Shown here in pieces: positions 7,671 to 16,320 of a stretch of 32,430 nt of DNA. Made by a program: the position numbers and the translations under genes. Origin of the DNA: a virus. The notes under the pieces were generated by a model, which saw only the letters and a list, made by a program, of their open reading frames with translations, was not told the origin of the DNA and searched no databases. The DNA is taken from positions 1-32,430 of IMG/VR virus record IMGVR_UViG_3300034022_000367; one strand, written 5' to 3'. The first letter of the stretch is position 1; each line of letters starts with the position of its first letter.

Positions 7671-8180
7671 TAGACCTCTAAATTCATTATTCATTACCGG
7701 TGAAGCAATAATACTACGATAAAAAGGTTTATACCCCCCTATTGTATGTTTATTATCTGAAGTCACCCTTCCATCATTATTAACCGTATAATACCTTACT
7801 TTATCTTCCGTTTCATAGTATCCGATGTAATCACCAAAACTAATATCAACTTCCAATTCATCCAAATCTCTTTGATATACCGACACTTTAAGATTACCTG
7901 GTTCAAATTGGTCAATTCTTGATGTCCCAACAAATTTGTTTTCAGGTGGTAAAATTTGAACATATCCTTTGAACTCAACTGGAGGTAAGAATTTCACACC
8001 ATCAGACACAGTCTCACCATAGACATCGTCTGTCTTGGTTTTATATCTATCAACACGATATAGAACTAATGTAAAGTTCATATCTCCGTGTAACCATTCG
8101 GTTCCAAAATCTTGTTCTAACTTGAAATCTTCGGCTCCGAAAAATTTACCTATTCTTGTAATTGGTACTTTATTATTCAT
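7668..8180 (-). CDS. Neck protein candidate (gp14-like)
   Basis: The protein has 170 residues, starting MNNKVPITRIGKFFGAEDF. It contains FTLVLYRVDRYKTKTDDVYGE near residues 36-56, a beta-rich middle (KFLPPVEFKGYVQILPP), SFGDYIGYYETEDKVRYYTV, then PFYRSIIASPV near the end. A tyrosine-containing strand, a 'GD-x-I' turn and a terminal 'PFY' segment occur in the same order in gp14 neck proteins of T4-like cyanophages as I remember them; the similarity is weak. T4 gp14 is longer (256). The start overlaps the upstream gene by 8 bases, and its stop overlaps the first tagged gene (TAATG). It could also be another head-tail connector protein. Confidence 0.35.
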   Translation of the reverse strand: MNNKVPITRIGKFFGAEDFKLEQDFGTEWLHGDMNFTLVLYRVDRYKTKTDDVYGETVSDGVKFLPPVEFKGYVQILPPENKFVGTSRIDQFEPGNLKVSVYQRDLDELEVDISFGDYIGYYETEDKVRYYTVNNDGRVTSDNKHTIGGYKPFYRSIIASPVMNNEFRGL

Positions 8181-8502
8181 ATTGTTTTCGTCTTTTGTAT
8201 TCGGATTCCGAGCGAGTACCTGAATTATTAATTATAACATTAATATCAAAATAATCTTTTATTGTCTTTTGTATTTCACGATTCCACCAATGTCTGTAAT
8301 TTACGGGAATTGCTCGAGTATTTGGATTAACTTTCAGATATTTACTATCATCAGGGACTACATATGTTACCTTCATATAATATTCTTCACCAGTATCGTC
8401 AGTAGGTTCTAATGTATAAATAAGTTCAGACACACCATTAGGTTTAATGTGTTTTATCATTTTATTTATTAATTTGTCTAATATCTCTTGTCTCATTCTC
8501 AT
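8173..8502 (-). CDS. Small protein of unknown function, first gene of the neck/tail run
   Basis: The 109-residue protein has a basic helical N-terminus (MRMRQEILDKLINKMIKHIKP), a beta middle (SELIYTLEP, YYMKVTYVVPDD) and a helix with HWWNREIQKTIKDYF. I do not recognise the family. A TATTTATC motif lies only 6 bases before the ATG at 8500-8502. If that motif is a true promoter element, the start may be the Met at residue 3 or 15. The gene diverges from the helicase gene at 8553, so both promoters must lie in the 50 bases between them. Its 3' end overlaps the next gene by 8 bases. Confidence 0.6.
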   Translation of the reverse strand: MRMRQEILDKLINKMIKHIKPNGVSELIYTLEPTDDTGEEYYMKVTYVVPDDSKYLKVNPNTRAIPVNYRHWWNREIQKTIKDYFDINVIINNSGTRSESEYKRRKQYE

Positions 8503-8508
8503 ATCTTG

Positions 8509-8516
8509 ATAAATAT
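8509..8516 (-). promoter_or_regulatory. TATTTAT motif in the 8502/8553 divergent gap
   Basis: The minus strand reads ATATTTATCAAG just before the minus-strand start. The spacing to the assigned ATG (6 bases) is short for a promoter, so either the start lies downstream or this copy is incidental. Confidence 0.2.
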
Positions 8517-8552
8517 TATAAAATATGTTATATTTCTACTAAAAGAATAAAA

Positions 8553-10328
8553 TTGGAAAACAATACATCTGAAAATTCTAATTTAACAGTAGAACAGCGA
8601 GCAATATCCCTTCTTGAAACTTATCAAGGGGCAAATAACTATATCCTAAAATTAAAATTACAAAAGGAAACTAATAAAAGATTCTTCCCTACTCGGGCAC
8701 AATCTGACTACATAATAAATTATCACGAAGTAACCCCAAAGGTAGCTAAAAGATGGGTTGATTTAGACCCCTACTTCGCCAAAAAAATTGCCGATGAAAA
8801 ACTATTAACAAATATTCCTGAACAAGTATGGGTGGAAAAGTTATTAGTTGAGAAAGAAAAATCGTATCATATTTGGGGTAAAGTTCTATCCGGTGAAACT
8901 ATTAACGAATTTTGGTTACCGAAGGGAGCTTTAATTAAAACACACACAATTAAAGATGTTGTGGTTGATTATGAAAAATATTCTAATCGTCCCCCACTTG
9001 AGCATCAAAAACTTGCAATTGAGAAACTTGCCGGCTCAAAAAGATTTATTTTAGCCGACGATATGGGACTAGGTAAGACAACTTCCACCATTATTGCCGC
9101 ATTAGAAACGGGAGCGAAGAAAATACTAATTGTTTGTCCGGCATCCCTAAAGATTAACTGGCAAAGAGAGATTGAGAATTATACCGATAGAAGTGTTTAT
9201 ATTTCTGAAGGTAAGAATTTCTCAATAGAACACGATTTTGTGATTGTGAATTACGATATCCTTAAAAATTTTTATGACCTTAAAGGTAAAACAGAATCTT
9301 TAATCACTCAAGGAAATTTTGATTTAATTATTTTGGACGAAGCTCATTATGTGAGTAATGGACAAGCGGCAAGAACTAAACTTGTTAATAGTTTTGCTAA
9401 AAATTGTGAAAGAGTGTGGTTGTTAACGGGGACACCTATGACAAATCGTCCGATGAATTACTTTAACCTATTATCTTTAATTGAGAGTCCGGTTTCCCAA
9501 AATTGGATGGCTTATGCGATACGGTATTGTCAAGGTTACCAATTTATGGCGGGAAAAAGAAAAATATGGAATGTTTCGGGGGCATCAAATTTGGAAGAAT
9601 TAAGAGACAGAACATCAAGACAAGTTTTAAGAAGATTAAAGACCGAAGTTTTAGATTTACCTGAAAAAATTATCACCCCAATTTATTTAAGATTAAAATC
9701 AAAACTTTATGAAGGATTGATGGGTGAATATTATGATTGGTATAATAAGAACCCCGACGAATCAACATCACTTACCGTTCAGTTCAGTAAGTTAATGAAA
9801 GTTCGTCAAGTGATTGCTGAAGAAAAAGTTAAAGATACAATAGAATTGGCGGAAAATATTTTAGAACAAGATAAAAAAGTCATTATCTTTACCAACTTTA
9901 CGGACACATTAAATCAGATTGCCGAACATTTTGGAAAAATTGCGGTTAAATTAGATGGTTCAACATCAAAACCTCAACGACAATACGCTGTTGACCAATT
10001 TCAAGATAATGAAAAGATTAAAGTGTTTGTTGGTAATGTGAAGGCAGCCGGAGTTGGTATAACTTTAACCGCCGCTGAAGCTGTAATCATCAATGACTTA
10101 TCTTTTGTTCCTGGTGACCTAGCACAAGCTGAAGATAGAGCATATAGATATGGACAAAAAAATTCGGTATCAGTTTATTACCCAATATTCGATAATAGTA
10201 TAGAAGGAATCATTTATGATATGGTAAATAATAAAAAACAAAACATTAACACCGTAATGGGTGATAATATAGAAGAGAAGGGTGATTTCATCGGAGAACT
10301 TATGAATAAAATTAACAACCGAGGTTAA
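8553..10328 (+). CDS. SNF2-family DNA helicase/translocase (SMARCAL1-like)
   Basis: The 591-residue protein carries the complete SF2/SNF2 motor. Motif I is DDMGLGKT (K175), motif Ia lies around CPASLKINW (195-203), motif II is DEAH (262-265), motif III is LTGTP (291-295), and motif VI is QAEDRAYRYGQ (525-535). In SNF2 proteins this motor uses ATP to translocate on or anneal DNA. T4 relies on UvsW for fork regression and recombination, so this enzyme may fill that role. Residues about 40-130 form a separate N-terminal domain, perhaps DNA-binding. The start is TTG at 8553; no in-frame ATG precedes residue 171, so TTG is the best available start. A hairpin spans the stop codon. Confidence 0.88.
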   Translation: MENNTSENSNLTVEQRAISLLETYQGANNYILKLKLQKETNKRFFPTRAQSDYIINYHEVTPKVAKRWVDLDPYFAKKIADEKLLTNIPEQVWVEKLLVEKEKSYHIWGKVLSGETINEFWLPKGALIKTHTIKDVVVDYEKYSNRPPLEHQKLAIEKLAGSKRFILADDMGLGKTTSTIIAALETGAKKILIVCPASLKINWQREIENYTDRSVYISEGKNFSIEHDFVIVNYDILKNFYDLKGKTESLITQGNFDLIILDEAHYVSNGQAARTKLVNSFAKNCERVWLLTGTPMTNRPMNYFNLLSLIESPVSQNWMAYAIRYCQGYQFMAGKRKIWNVSGASNLEELRDRTSRQVLRRLKTEVLDLPEKIITPIYLRLKSKLYEGLMGEYYDWYNKNPDESTSLTVQFSKLMKVRQVIAEEKVKDTIELAENILEQDKKVIIFTNFTDTLNQIAEHFGKIAVKLDGSTSKPQRQYAVDQFQDNEKIKVFVGNVKAAGVGITLTAAEAVIINDLSFVPGDLAQAEDRAYRYGQKNSVSVYYPIFDNSIEGIIYDMVNNKKQNINTVMGDNIEEKGDFIGELMNKINNRG

Positions 10329-10340
10329 TTCGGTTGTTAA
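10312..10340 (+). terminator. 11-bp hairpin spanning the helicase stop codon
   Basis: TTAACAACCGA (10312-10322) pairs perfectly with TCGGTTGTTAA (10330-10340) around a 7-base loop that contains the helicase TAA stop. There is no clear U-run after it; a TATTTATA motif follows at once. It may terminate or protect the helicase transcript and insulate it from the next promoter. Confidence 0.5.
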
Positions 10341-10341
10341 G

Positions 10342-10350
10342 ATATTTATA
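10342..10350 (+). promoter_or_regulatory. Candidate promoter motif before the SOD-fusion gene
   Basis: GATATTTATATGAATAAC lies directly after the 10312-10340 hairpin and 19 bases before the ATG. The terminator-promoter-gene arrangement makes this one of the better-placed copies of the motif. Confidence 0.4.
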
Positions 10351-10369
10351 TGAATAACAAATAAGTCAA

Positions 10370-11908
10370 ATGAAAAAGATTGAAGAAAAAATCAATCTCA
10401 TAACAGAAGAACTAAAAAAAGTTGAAACCCTCGAAAATCAACAAATGTTCATTAATGAGATGAAAAAAATAGGGATAGAAAAATTACCCTACGCCTATTC
10501 AGCATTAAAACAATTTATTGATGCTGAAACAATGAATTACCATTATAATAAACACTATAAAGGCTATGTTGATAAATTAAATTCGGCCCTTAAAAAGAAA
10601 GATTATGGTGATTTAGAATTAGAAGAAATTATTAAATCAATAAGTAGATTTGATAAGACAATTAGGAACAATGCCGGAGGAGCTTTTAACCACGCATTGT
10701 TTTGGAAAATGTTAACCCCAAAAAAACAAACACCAAATGGTGAAATTATTAGGCAAATTAAAAAAGATTTCACTACCTTTGTCAAGTTTAAAAATAAGTT
10801 TGAGGAAATTGCTCAAGAAAAATTTGGTTCAGGTTGGGTTTGGTTAGTTTTAACAAAACGAAATACCTTAAAAATCGTAACCACAGAAAATCAAGACAAC
10901 CCTCTTATGAATGTTATAGACGACGGAGGTTATCCAATATTAGGATTAGATTTATGGGAACACGCATATTATTTGAAATATAGAAACAAAAAAAATGACT
11001 ATATTAAGAATTTTTGGAAATGTGTTAATTGGGAATTTGTTAATAAACTATATACAATGAGAATTGAGACTAAACTAAATGAATCATTAAATTTTAAATC
11101 TGTAATTTCTGAAGGTAAATCAGAAAGATGTAGTAGAGAAGAAAACGAGGCCATTCGTATGGTTTTTAATATCAACCCGAAAATTAAACAAATTTTTATG
11201 GAAGGTATTAATCACATCCTTAAAGAAGTTTTTCCGGATAACTATTATGGGTATGGAGAATACGCTAAAGGTGAAATGTCGGGGGTCTATGATTTAGAAA
11301 GAGATGGTCGTTCTGTCTTAAATAAATTAAACACAAACTATAGTTGTTTCTGTGTTCTTCTTAACGACACAAATAAAGTCTTAAGTTCTAAAAATTTACC
11401 AAACATTAAATTAATTGGTTTAAAACCATTAGAACAAATTGAAGAAACTAAAAAATTACTTATTTTCTTACACGAATATAAATTTAGAATATTCACACAA
11501 ACTTCAGCAACATTTCAAAACATTATGAAAGTTTTAACCCAAACCGATACTTGGGGACAATCTCGGGAAGATAAAACTGTTGAGATTTTAAAGAAAAAAT
11601 TTGGGAAAGATAATGTTAACGCCATTGGTAAATTAGGGAGTAAAGCCGATATGATTGGTGGTGTAGATTGTGAAGTCATCATTAACGGTAGAAAATTAAG
11701 TAGTCAAATAAAGCCATTTGGAAGTATTGAAACTACCGGTGAAGAAATTACCGTTATTGGTTCAGGTGCCGTTAAAAAATACTACACAGATTGGTTAATT
11801 TTTACTAGAAATAATAAAGATGTTTTAATTTTCAGAAATAAAAATTCAAAAATCGTTAATGGACAATATGTTTTTCCTAAAGGAGATTTAATTTATTCAT
11901 TAAATTGA
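10370..11908 (+). CDS. Mn-type superoxide dismutase domain fused to a nuclease-like C-terminal region
   Basis: Of 512 residues, 38-228 are a full-length Fe/Mn superoxide dismutase. Metal ligands are H58 (NYHYNKHY), H108 (FNHALFW), and D194 and H198 (DLWEHAYY), with the FGSGWVWL signature at 152-159. Gln at 175 (NQDNP) is the Mn-type arrangement, where Fe enzymes have Ala (SNAGTP). SODs convert superoxide to H2O2 and O2; they are normally about 200 residues and unfused. After a linker (231-260), residues 260-512 form an unrelated region. Its last part (EDKTVEILKKKFG, KADMIGG, QIKPF) resembles a PD-(D/E)XK nuclease core with D427 or D433 and Q446-x-K448. That assignment is tentative. No frameshift is evident. 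There is no Shine-Dalgarno. Confidence 0.85.
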   Translation: MKKIEEKINLITEELKKVETLENQQMFINEMKKIGIEKLPYAYSALKQFIDAETMNYHYNKHYKGYVDKLNSALKKKDYGDLELEEIIKSISRFDKTIRNNAGGAFNHALFWKMLTPKKQTPNGEIIRQIKKDFTTFVKFKNKFEEIAQEKFGSGWVWLVLTKRNTLKIVTTENQDNPLMNVIDDGGYPILGLDLWEHAYYLKYRNKKNDYIKNFWKCVNWEFVNKLYTMRIETKLNESLNFKSVISEGKSERCSREENEAIRMVFNINPKIKQIFMEGINHILKEVFPDNYYGYGEYAKGEMSGVYDLERDGRSVLNKLNTNYSCFCVLLNDTNKVLSSKNLPNIKLIGLKPLEQIEETKKLLIFLHEYKFRIFTQTSATFQNIMKVLTQTDTWGQSREDKTVEILKKKFGKDNVNAIGKLGSKADMIGGVDCEVIINGRKLSSQIKPFGSIETTGEEITVIGSGAVKKYYTDWLIFTRNNKDVLIFRNKNSKIVNGQYVFPKGDLIYSLN

Positions 11909-11916
11909 TATTTATA
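11908..11916 (+). promoter_or_regulatory. Candidate promoter motif before the gp13-like gene
   Basis: TATTTATAAATA, a perfect 12-base palindrome, overlaps the upstream TGA and lies 13 bases before the ATG at 11930. The same palindrome occurs at the cysteine peptidase start (17239-17246). Confidence 0.35.
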
Positions 11917-11929
11917 AATAAAAAGAACT

Positions 11930-13042
11930 ATGTCAATAATTCCAGAACCTCAAAGAACCGCGTTATACACGAGAATTAAACATTTACTTGGTGCGCCACT
12001 TCGTTCAATAGAAATTGAAGACGAAATGATGGATAGTCTATTAGAATTATCTATCGGTGATTATTCCCAATATGTCCAAGATTGGTTAATAGAATCCCAA
12101 TGGACATCCTTATATAATCTTAATCTTGATACACAATCATTATCAAAAGCTTTTATAACAAAAAGTTTAGATTTTGAAACAAGATACACCTATGCGTATT
12201 CTAAAATTGTTGGATTACAGGCTGGTGGTGATTGGGAACTTAAAAAAGATTATATACAACTTGAACGGAATCAACAAATATATGAAATTCCTGCAAATAG
12301 AGAAATTAATGAGGTTTTATGGTTTACACCAGCAGAACTTAATAACTTATTGTTTGACCCTTGGACTTTCGGAGCTTTAGGTGCCGGTGGTTTAGGTGGT
12401 GCAGGTGGTTTTTCACAAATGGGTATGTCAGGTTCGTTTTTTATGATGCCGGCCTTTGATATGTTATTGAGAATGCAAGAAATTAATATTCAAAGAAGAA
12501 TAATCGCAGGTGAATTAACATATAGAATAACCGCACTTCCTGATGGTAAAAAAGCATTACACTTAATGAATACACCAGGTGGTAAATTTGACTTTGGTAA
12601 TTCAACATTAACAAGAGGTAAGGTATGGTATTGGTACTACGATGTTGGTCCGGCGGATAGAGATAAATGTTTAAAAGCAAATCCGGATATTATTACACTC
12701 CCTTCTGATGTTCCATTTGAAGAAATTTCTTGGGTTGATTTAAATAACCCTGCTCAACAATGGGTTAGAAGATGGTTTACCGCATATGTAAAACAAACAT
12801 TGGCAAGAGTTAGAGGTAAATTTAGTGGGAATGTTAAAACACCGGATAGTGAATTAACTATGGATTACGCATCATTAGCAACAGAAGGTGCGGACGAAAA
12901 ATCAAAACTTGAAGAAGAATTAAAATTAAGATTGGAAAGATTACGACCAGATAAAATGATGGAAAGAGAAGCTTTATTGGCTGAGAATTTAAATAAATCT
13001 TTGAAATTTAGAGCAATGCCAAGACAAATTTATGTGATTTAA
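11930..13042 (+). CDS. Neck protein candidate (gp13-like)
   Basis: The 370-residue protein has an N-terminal block of the type seen in T4-like cyanophage neck proteins: RIKHLLGAPLRSIEIED, then a long helix containing DYSQYVQDWL. A segment IYEIPANREINEVLWF follows. A Gly/Met-rich stretch (about 145-165) precedes MLLRMQEINIQRRII. The C-terminal part has KVWYWYYDV, WVDLNNPAQQWVRRWFTAYVKQTLARVRGKFSG-type helices, and a charged tail (LEEELKLRLERLRPD). gp13 closes the head-tail connector before tail joining. The call rests on this order of elements from memory and on other neck/tail candidates nearby, although this gene lies on the opposite strand. Confidence 0.5.
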   Translation: MSIIPEPQRTALYTRIKHLLGAPLRSIEIEDEMMDSLLELSIGDYSQYVQDWLIESQWTSLYNLNLDTQSLSKAFITKSLDFETRYTYAYSKIVGLQAGGDWELKKDYIQLERNQQIYEIPANREINEVLWFTPAELNNLLFDPWTFGALGAGGLGGAGGFSQMGMSGSFFMMPAFDMLLRMQEINIQRRIIAGELTYRITALPDGKKALHLMNTPGGKFDFGNSTLTRGKVWYWYYDVGPADRDKCLKANPDIITLPSDVPFEEISWVDLNNPAQQWVRRWFTAYVKQTLARVRGKFSGNVKTPDSELTMDYASLATEGADEKSKLEEELKLRLERLRPDKMMEREALLAENLNKSLKFRAMPRQIYVI

Positions 13043-13047
13043 AAAAT

Positions 13048-13407
13048 ATGTTAAATTTAAACAGAACAACAGAAAAAAAAGTAGTTGGGGATAAAAGATT
13101 TTATAATGAAGTTTATGAAGTTAATGTTCAAGATATAAAAAAAGTTATCACGGACGAAATTTATAATACTAAAGGTGAGGTTTTAATATTGGCCAAAGGT
13201 GTTAATGAATGTAGGATAGTTTTAGATTCGGAGACTACGGAACATATAATCATCAAAGCATTAACAAAAGTTTATATCACCCCAAGCTCAAACAAAATTG
13301 ATGAGTATTATGATGAAATTTTTATTGATAAAGGAGCTTGTGTCGAATTTTATTTAATAGAAAATAATTGGTATATCGTCTCAAGTGATGGTTTAAAATT
13401 AGAATAA
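13048..13407 (+). CDS. Small protein of unknown function after the gp13-like gene
   Basis: The 119-residue protein is mainly beta: GEVLILAKG, CRIVLDSETTEHIIIKALTKVYITP, CVEFYLIENNWYIVSSDG. No signal peptide or catalytic motif is visible. It follows the gp13-like gene after 5 bases, so it is cotranscribed and may be a virion accessory protein. Its short, strand-rich pattern resembles small decoration or fibre-associated domains, but I do not recognise it. The transcript ends at the terminator just beyond its stop. Confidence 0.6.
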   Translation: MLNLNRTTEKKVVGDKRFYNEVYEVNVQDIKKVITDEIYNTKGEVLILAKGVNECRIVLDSETTEHIIIKALTKVYITPSSNKIDEYYDEIFIDKGACVEFYLIENNWYIVSSDGLKLE

Positions 13408-13408
13408 A

Positions 13409-13434
13409 AAAAGGTGTCGAATACGACACCTTTT
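13409..13434. terminator. Bidirectional intrinsic terminator between converging genes
   Basis: AAAAGGTGTCG (13409-13419) pairs with CGACACCTTTT (13424-13434) around an AATA loop. A T-run lies on the 3' side in both directions. It lies between the stop codons of the plus-strand gene ending at 13407 and the polymerase gene ending at 13440. This is the clearest intrinsic terminator in the window. Confidence 0.9.
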
Positions 13435-13439
13435 CTGTT

Positions 13440-16229
13440 TTAACTAATATGTTCTTCCCATCCTGGTTCGGCTAAGTCATAAATGTATTCAGAACTAACA
13501 CCAACTCTCTCCCAAAATTTTAATTCTAAATCGGTGATTGTTAATAAATCCTCAATCGTATCTTGGTCACCCTCTTTATTCGGAACACCACCGATTAATT
13601 CACATTGTGTTTTAGTGAAAAATCCTCTATCTTCCGGATTGGCAATTAATAAAATGTCTCTTAATTCTTTATTAAATACAATCAATAACGGTTCAACCTT
13701 TTTATTAAATGTTGAGATTGCTCTTGGGACATTATATTCTCCGGTTAAATCGGGGTTATTCTCAATTTCTGTTTGGTCTAACATATAACAATTAAGTTGT
13801 ATTGTTGAGGTTGACTTATCTTCAGGTTCCACCCCATTTACAGATGTAAATAAATCTAATTCTTTTTTAGTGTAATTATTTTTAGTTATTTTTTGAACAT
13901 CCCCATGTGAAGCCCTTACTCCGTTATTAACATAACTTATGACATCCCCCAACGACACTTTCAAATCGTGTTTGATAGCCAATTCCATATGTGCCATTCT
14001 ACTCATAAGTGAACCTGCCTTTGTTTTTTGAGTACATCGTTTTTTATAATCATCAACAGATAATTTAACTCTTGCTCTTTGGGCAATTTGTTTTAACGGG
14101 ATTTGTTGGTCAAAAATTCTTTGGTGATATTCAAAATACCACTCAATAAATTCTTGTCCTTTCCCCTCCAATAACAATTTCACACCTTTATCCAAAAATA
14201 CTTCTATGTATAATGGTAATTTTTTAGATTTAATTGAGTTTCCTGTTAATTTGATTTTACCATTGGATTCCATCGTGGCGTAATTCTTTCTACTTAAATT
14301 AATACAAGAATCCCAAGTCCCATCACAATCTAATCCCATCTCACCTTTCATAAACAAATCGTTATACTCGGCAGTATCCGCATAATATCCTCGGTATTCT
14401 TTCCCCTCTTTAACCAACCAATTTAATCCTTTCCCGATATAAACTCTATCATCAACACCACCTTCAGGTAAACTGAAGTTAACACCATCGGTGTCAAGTA
14501 CCAAAGGCGTATAACCTCTTTTAACGAAGTATTTTACCATCTGACGAAGATATTGTCGTCCGGTACAAGTAATTCGTTCTCCGCTATTCATTTCACCCCA
14601 TTCATAAACGTGGGGAGCTGATAAACCACCGAACATTGAGTTAATAAAGATTTTTAAAGGTAATTGTTTTCTATCGTATGATAATGATTTTTTAGAATCG
14701 ATTGATTTGTATTCGGACGCCAAGTTTTTATACATAATACGAGCGTTACGGAAATAAGTTAACATACCTTTCATTCCCCCCATTACATCACACTCGGGAA
14801 ACACATCGTGTACCAACTGAATGGATGGATATAGAGAAGAGTAGTCAAGTTTTAATACATTGGTGGAGTATCCCACTTTAAGTAGTCTAGAAAGTCCCCC
14901 TACGAAGTCCGTCTTCTCTTCTTTAGCGGGGATAGCCAATTTATTCTTGTAAGACCAAGCCAACATAATCATTCTCCATAGAGTCGCAGTTCCCATTGTG
15001 GAAACTCTTTCATATGTTGTTGGTACCATCGATGCGAGTAGAAACGTTCCTTGGTTGAATTCATCATCCACTGTCAACGTCTCCTCTAAATCGTCGTCAA
15101 GATATCTCTCCACAATATTATCACCTGTCACCTTTAAGTATTTACCGGGGAATCTTGTATCTAAATTATTGAAGTCCGGATTATCGGCTCTTTTATATTT
15201 TCCATTCTCAACATTTAACCAATATTCTTCTTTTTTGGCATACATCGGACCAATCTCTAAATGGTCAATATAAACTCGGTCGGGGGCTTCAGCTTTAATA
15301 TATTGAGTTATGTATTTAAGACCGGCTGACTTAATACTTGAATTGATTGCTTGTGCTCTACGAACAGAGTGAATAATATCAATAACATTATAACCCCACA
15401 ATTGAGTTTGAGAGAATCTCTCTACTTCATTAGCAAGTTTTAACATACCATCTTTTTGTCCGATAGGTCTTGCGGGATTTAAAGATTTAGCAATCTTTTT
15501 AATATCTAAATGAAGTGCTTTACATCTCTCAAATATCCAAAACCAGTCAAAGTTTGCCGAATTATACCCACCGATAATTGATGGTTTAAGTTCGTCAATA
15601 ATATTAAAAAATTCCACTAAACCTTTTCTTTCTTGGTCTTCGTCAGCACACTCAATAACTTTTTGGTATCCTTTATTTGTTTTGATTCCAATCATAAATA
15701 TTCTTCCATCCTTTGGCTCTAAAGATGTCGTTTCCAAGTCAAATCCGAGTCGGGTGATGTCGTTGTATTCCTCATACCCTTTGAATAACCTTTTCTCTCT
15801 TGAAATAAGGAACTGCTCGACTGGTGGAAGTACCGTTAATTTTCCTTTTGTTTTTTCACCCCACGGGTCGACACCACCATCTCTAAAGAATTGGATAAGA
15901 GAACGATAACCCTTCATTGATTTAACCATATATTTGAGACCTTTTTCTAATCTCTCATTACCTTTGGTTTCTAACTTCTCAATGATGATTCCGTGTTTTT
16001 TCATTGCGTCTCGTTGTTGGTCTTTGGACTTTGAATAAAAATTCAAATCTCTCAAATCACCAACCCAAGCAAATGCCGTAAATGTGTCTTTTTTGATTAT
16101 TTTTCCCTGACCAGGGATTTCTTTAATTTTGTAGATTGAGTCCGATGCGTAATCATACTCAATAGCAACGATGTGTTCTTCCGGGTCATTCCCTTCTAGG
16201 AACGCCTTAATCTCTTCTTGTGTAACCAT
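13440..16229 (-). CDS. Family B DNA polymerase with 3'-5' exonuclease (T4 gp43 type)
   Basis: The 929-residue protein has both replicative halves. Exonuclease motifs are Exo I DLE (D164, E166), Exo II in YNSANFDWF (D228) and an Exo III candidate YLDDDLEET (376-384). Polymerase motif A is DYSSLYPS (D462), motif B is K526 to N530-SMFGG (Phe for the usual Tyr), and motif C is VLDTDG (D579, D581). Family members usually read DTDS, so Gly at 582 is atypical, but both metal-binding aspartates are kept. Its length matches T4 gp43 (898). It is the replicative polymerase and converges on the neck block through the shared terminator. A TATTTATA motif lies 58 bases upstream. Confidence 0.95.
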   Translation of the reverse strand: MVTQEEIKAFLEGNDPEEHIVAIEYDYASDSIYKIKEIPGQGKIIKKDTFTAFAWVGDLRDLNFYSKSKDQQRDAMKKHGIIIEKLETKGNERLEKGLKYMVKSMKGYRSLIQFFRDGGVDPWGEKTKGKLTVLPPVEQFLISREKRLFKGYEEYNDITRLGFDLETTSLEPKDGRIFMIGIKTNKGYQKVIECADEDQERKGLVEFFNIIDELKPSIIGGYNSANFDWFWIFERCKALHLDIKKIAKSLNPARPIGQKDGMLKLANEVERFSQTQLWGYNVIDIIHSVRRAQAINSSIKSAGLKYITQYIKAEAPDRVYIDHLEIGPMYAKKEEYWLNVENGKYKRADNPDFNNLDTRFPGKYLKVTGDNIVERYLDDDLEETLTVDDEFNQGTFLLASMVPTTYERVSTMGTATLWRMIMLAWSYKNKLAIPAKEEKTDFVGGLSRLLKVGYSTNVLKLDYSSLYPSIQLVHDVFPECDVMGGMKGMLTYFRNARIMYKNLASEYKSIDSKKSLSYDRKQLPLKIFINSMFGGLSAPHVYEWGEMNSGERITCTGRQYLRQMVKYFVKRGYTPLVLDTDGVNFSLPEGGVDDRVYIGKGLNWLVKEGKEYRGYYADTAEYNDLFMKGEMGLDCDGTWDSCINLSRKNYATMESNGKIKLTGNSIKSKKLPLYIEVFLDKGVKLLLEGKGQEFIEWYFEYHQRIFDQQIPLKQIAQRARVKLSVDDYKKRCTQKTKAGSLMSRMAHMELAIKHDLKVSLGDVISYVNNGVRASHGDVQKITKNNYTKKELDLFTSVNGVEPEDKSTSTIQLNCYMLDQTEIENNPDLTGEYNVPRAISTFNKKVEPLLIVFNKELRDILLIANPEDRGFFTKTQCELIGGVPNKEGDQDTIEDLLTITDLELKFWERVGVSSEYIYDLAEPGWEEHIS

Positions 16230-16287
16230 AAATATATTTTTTAGAATGACATATTGGCTCTGATTAATTTCAGGTTTGTCTTGTTTC

Positions 16288-16296
16288 TATAAATAT
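16288..16296 (-). promoter_or_regulatory. Candidate promoter motif before the DNA polymerase gene
   Basis: The minus strand reads TTATATTTATAGAAAC in the 91-base gap between the peptidase stop and the polymerase ATG, about 58 bases before that ATG. The gap holds no other recognisable feature. Confidence 0.33.
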
Positions 16297-16320
16297 AATT
16301 ATTTAAAATAAAGAAGTCAA

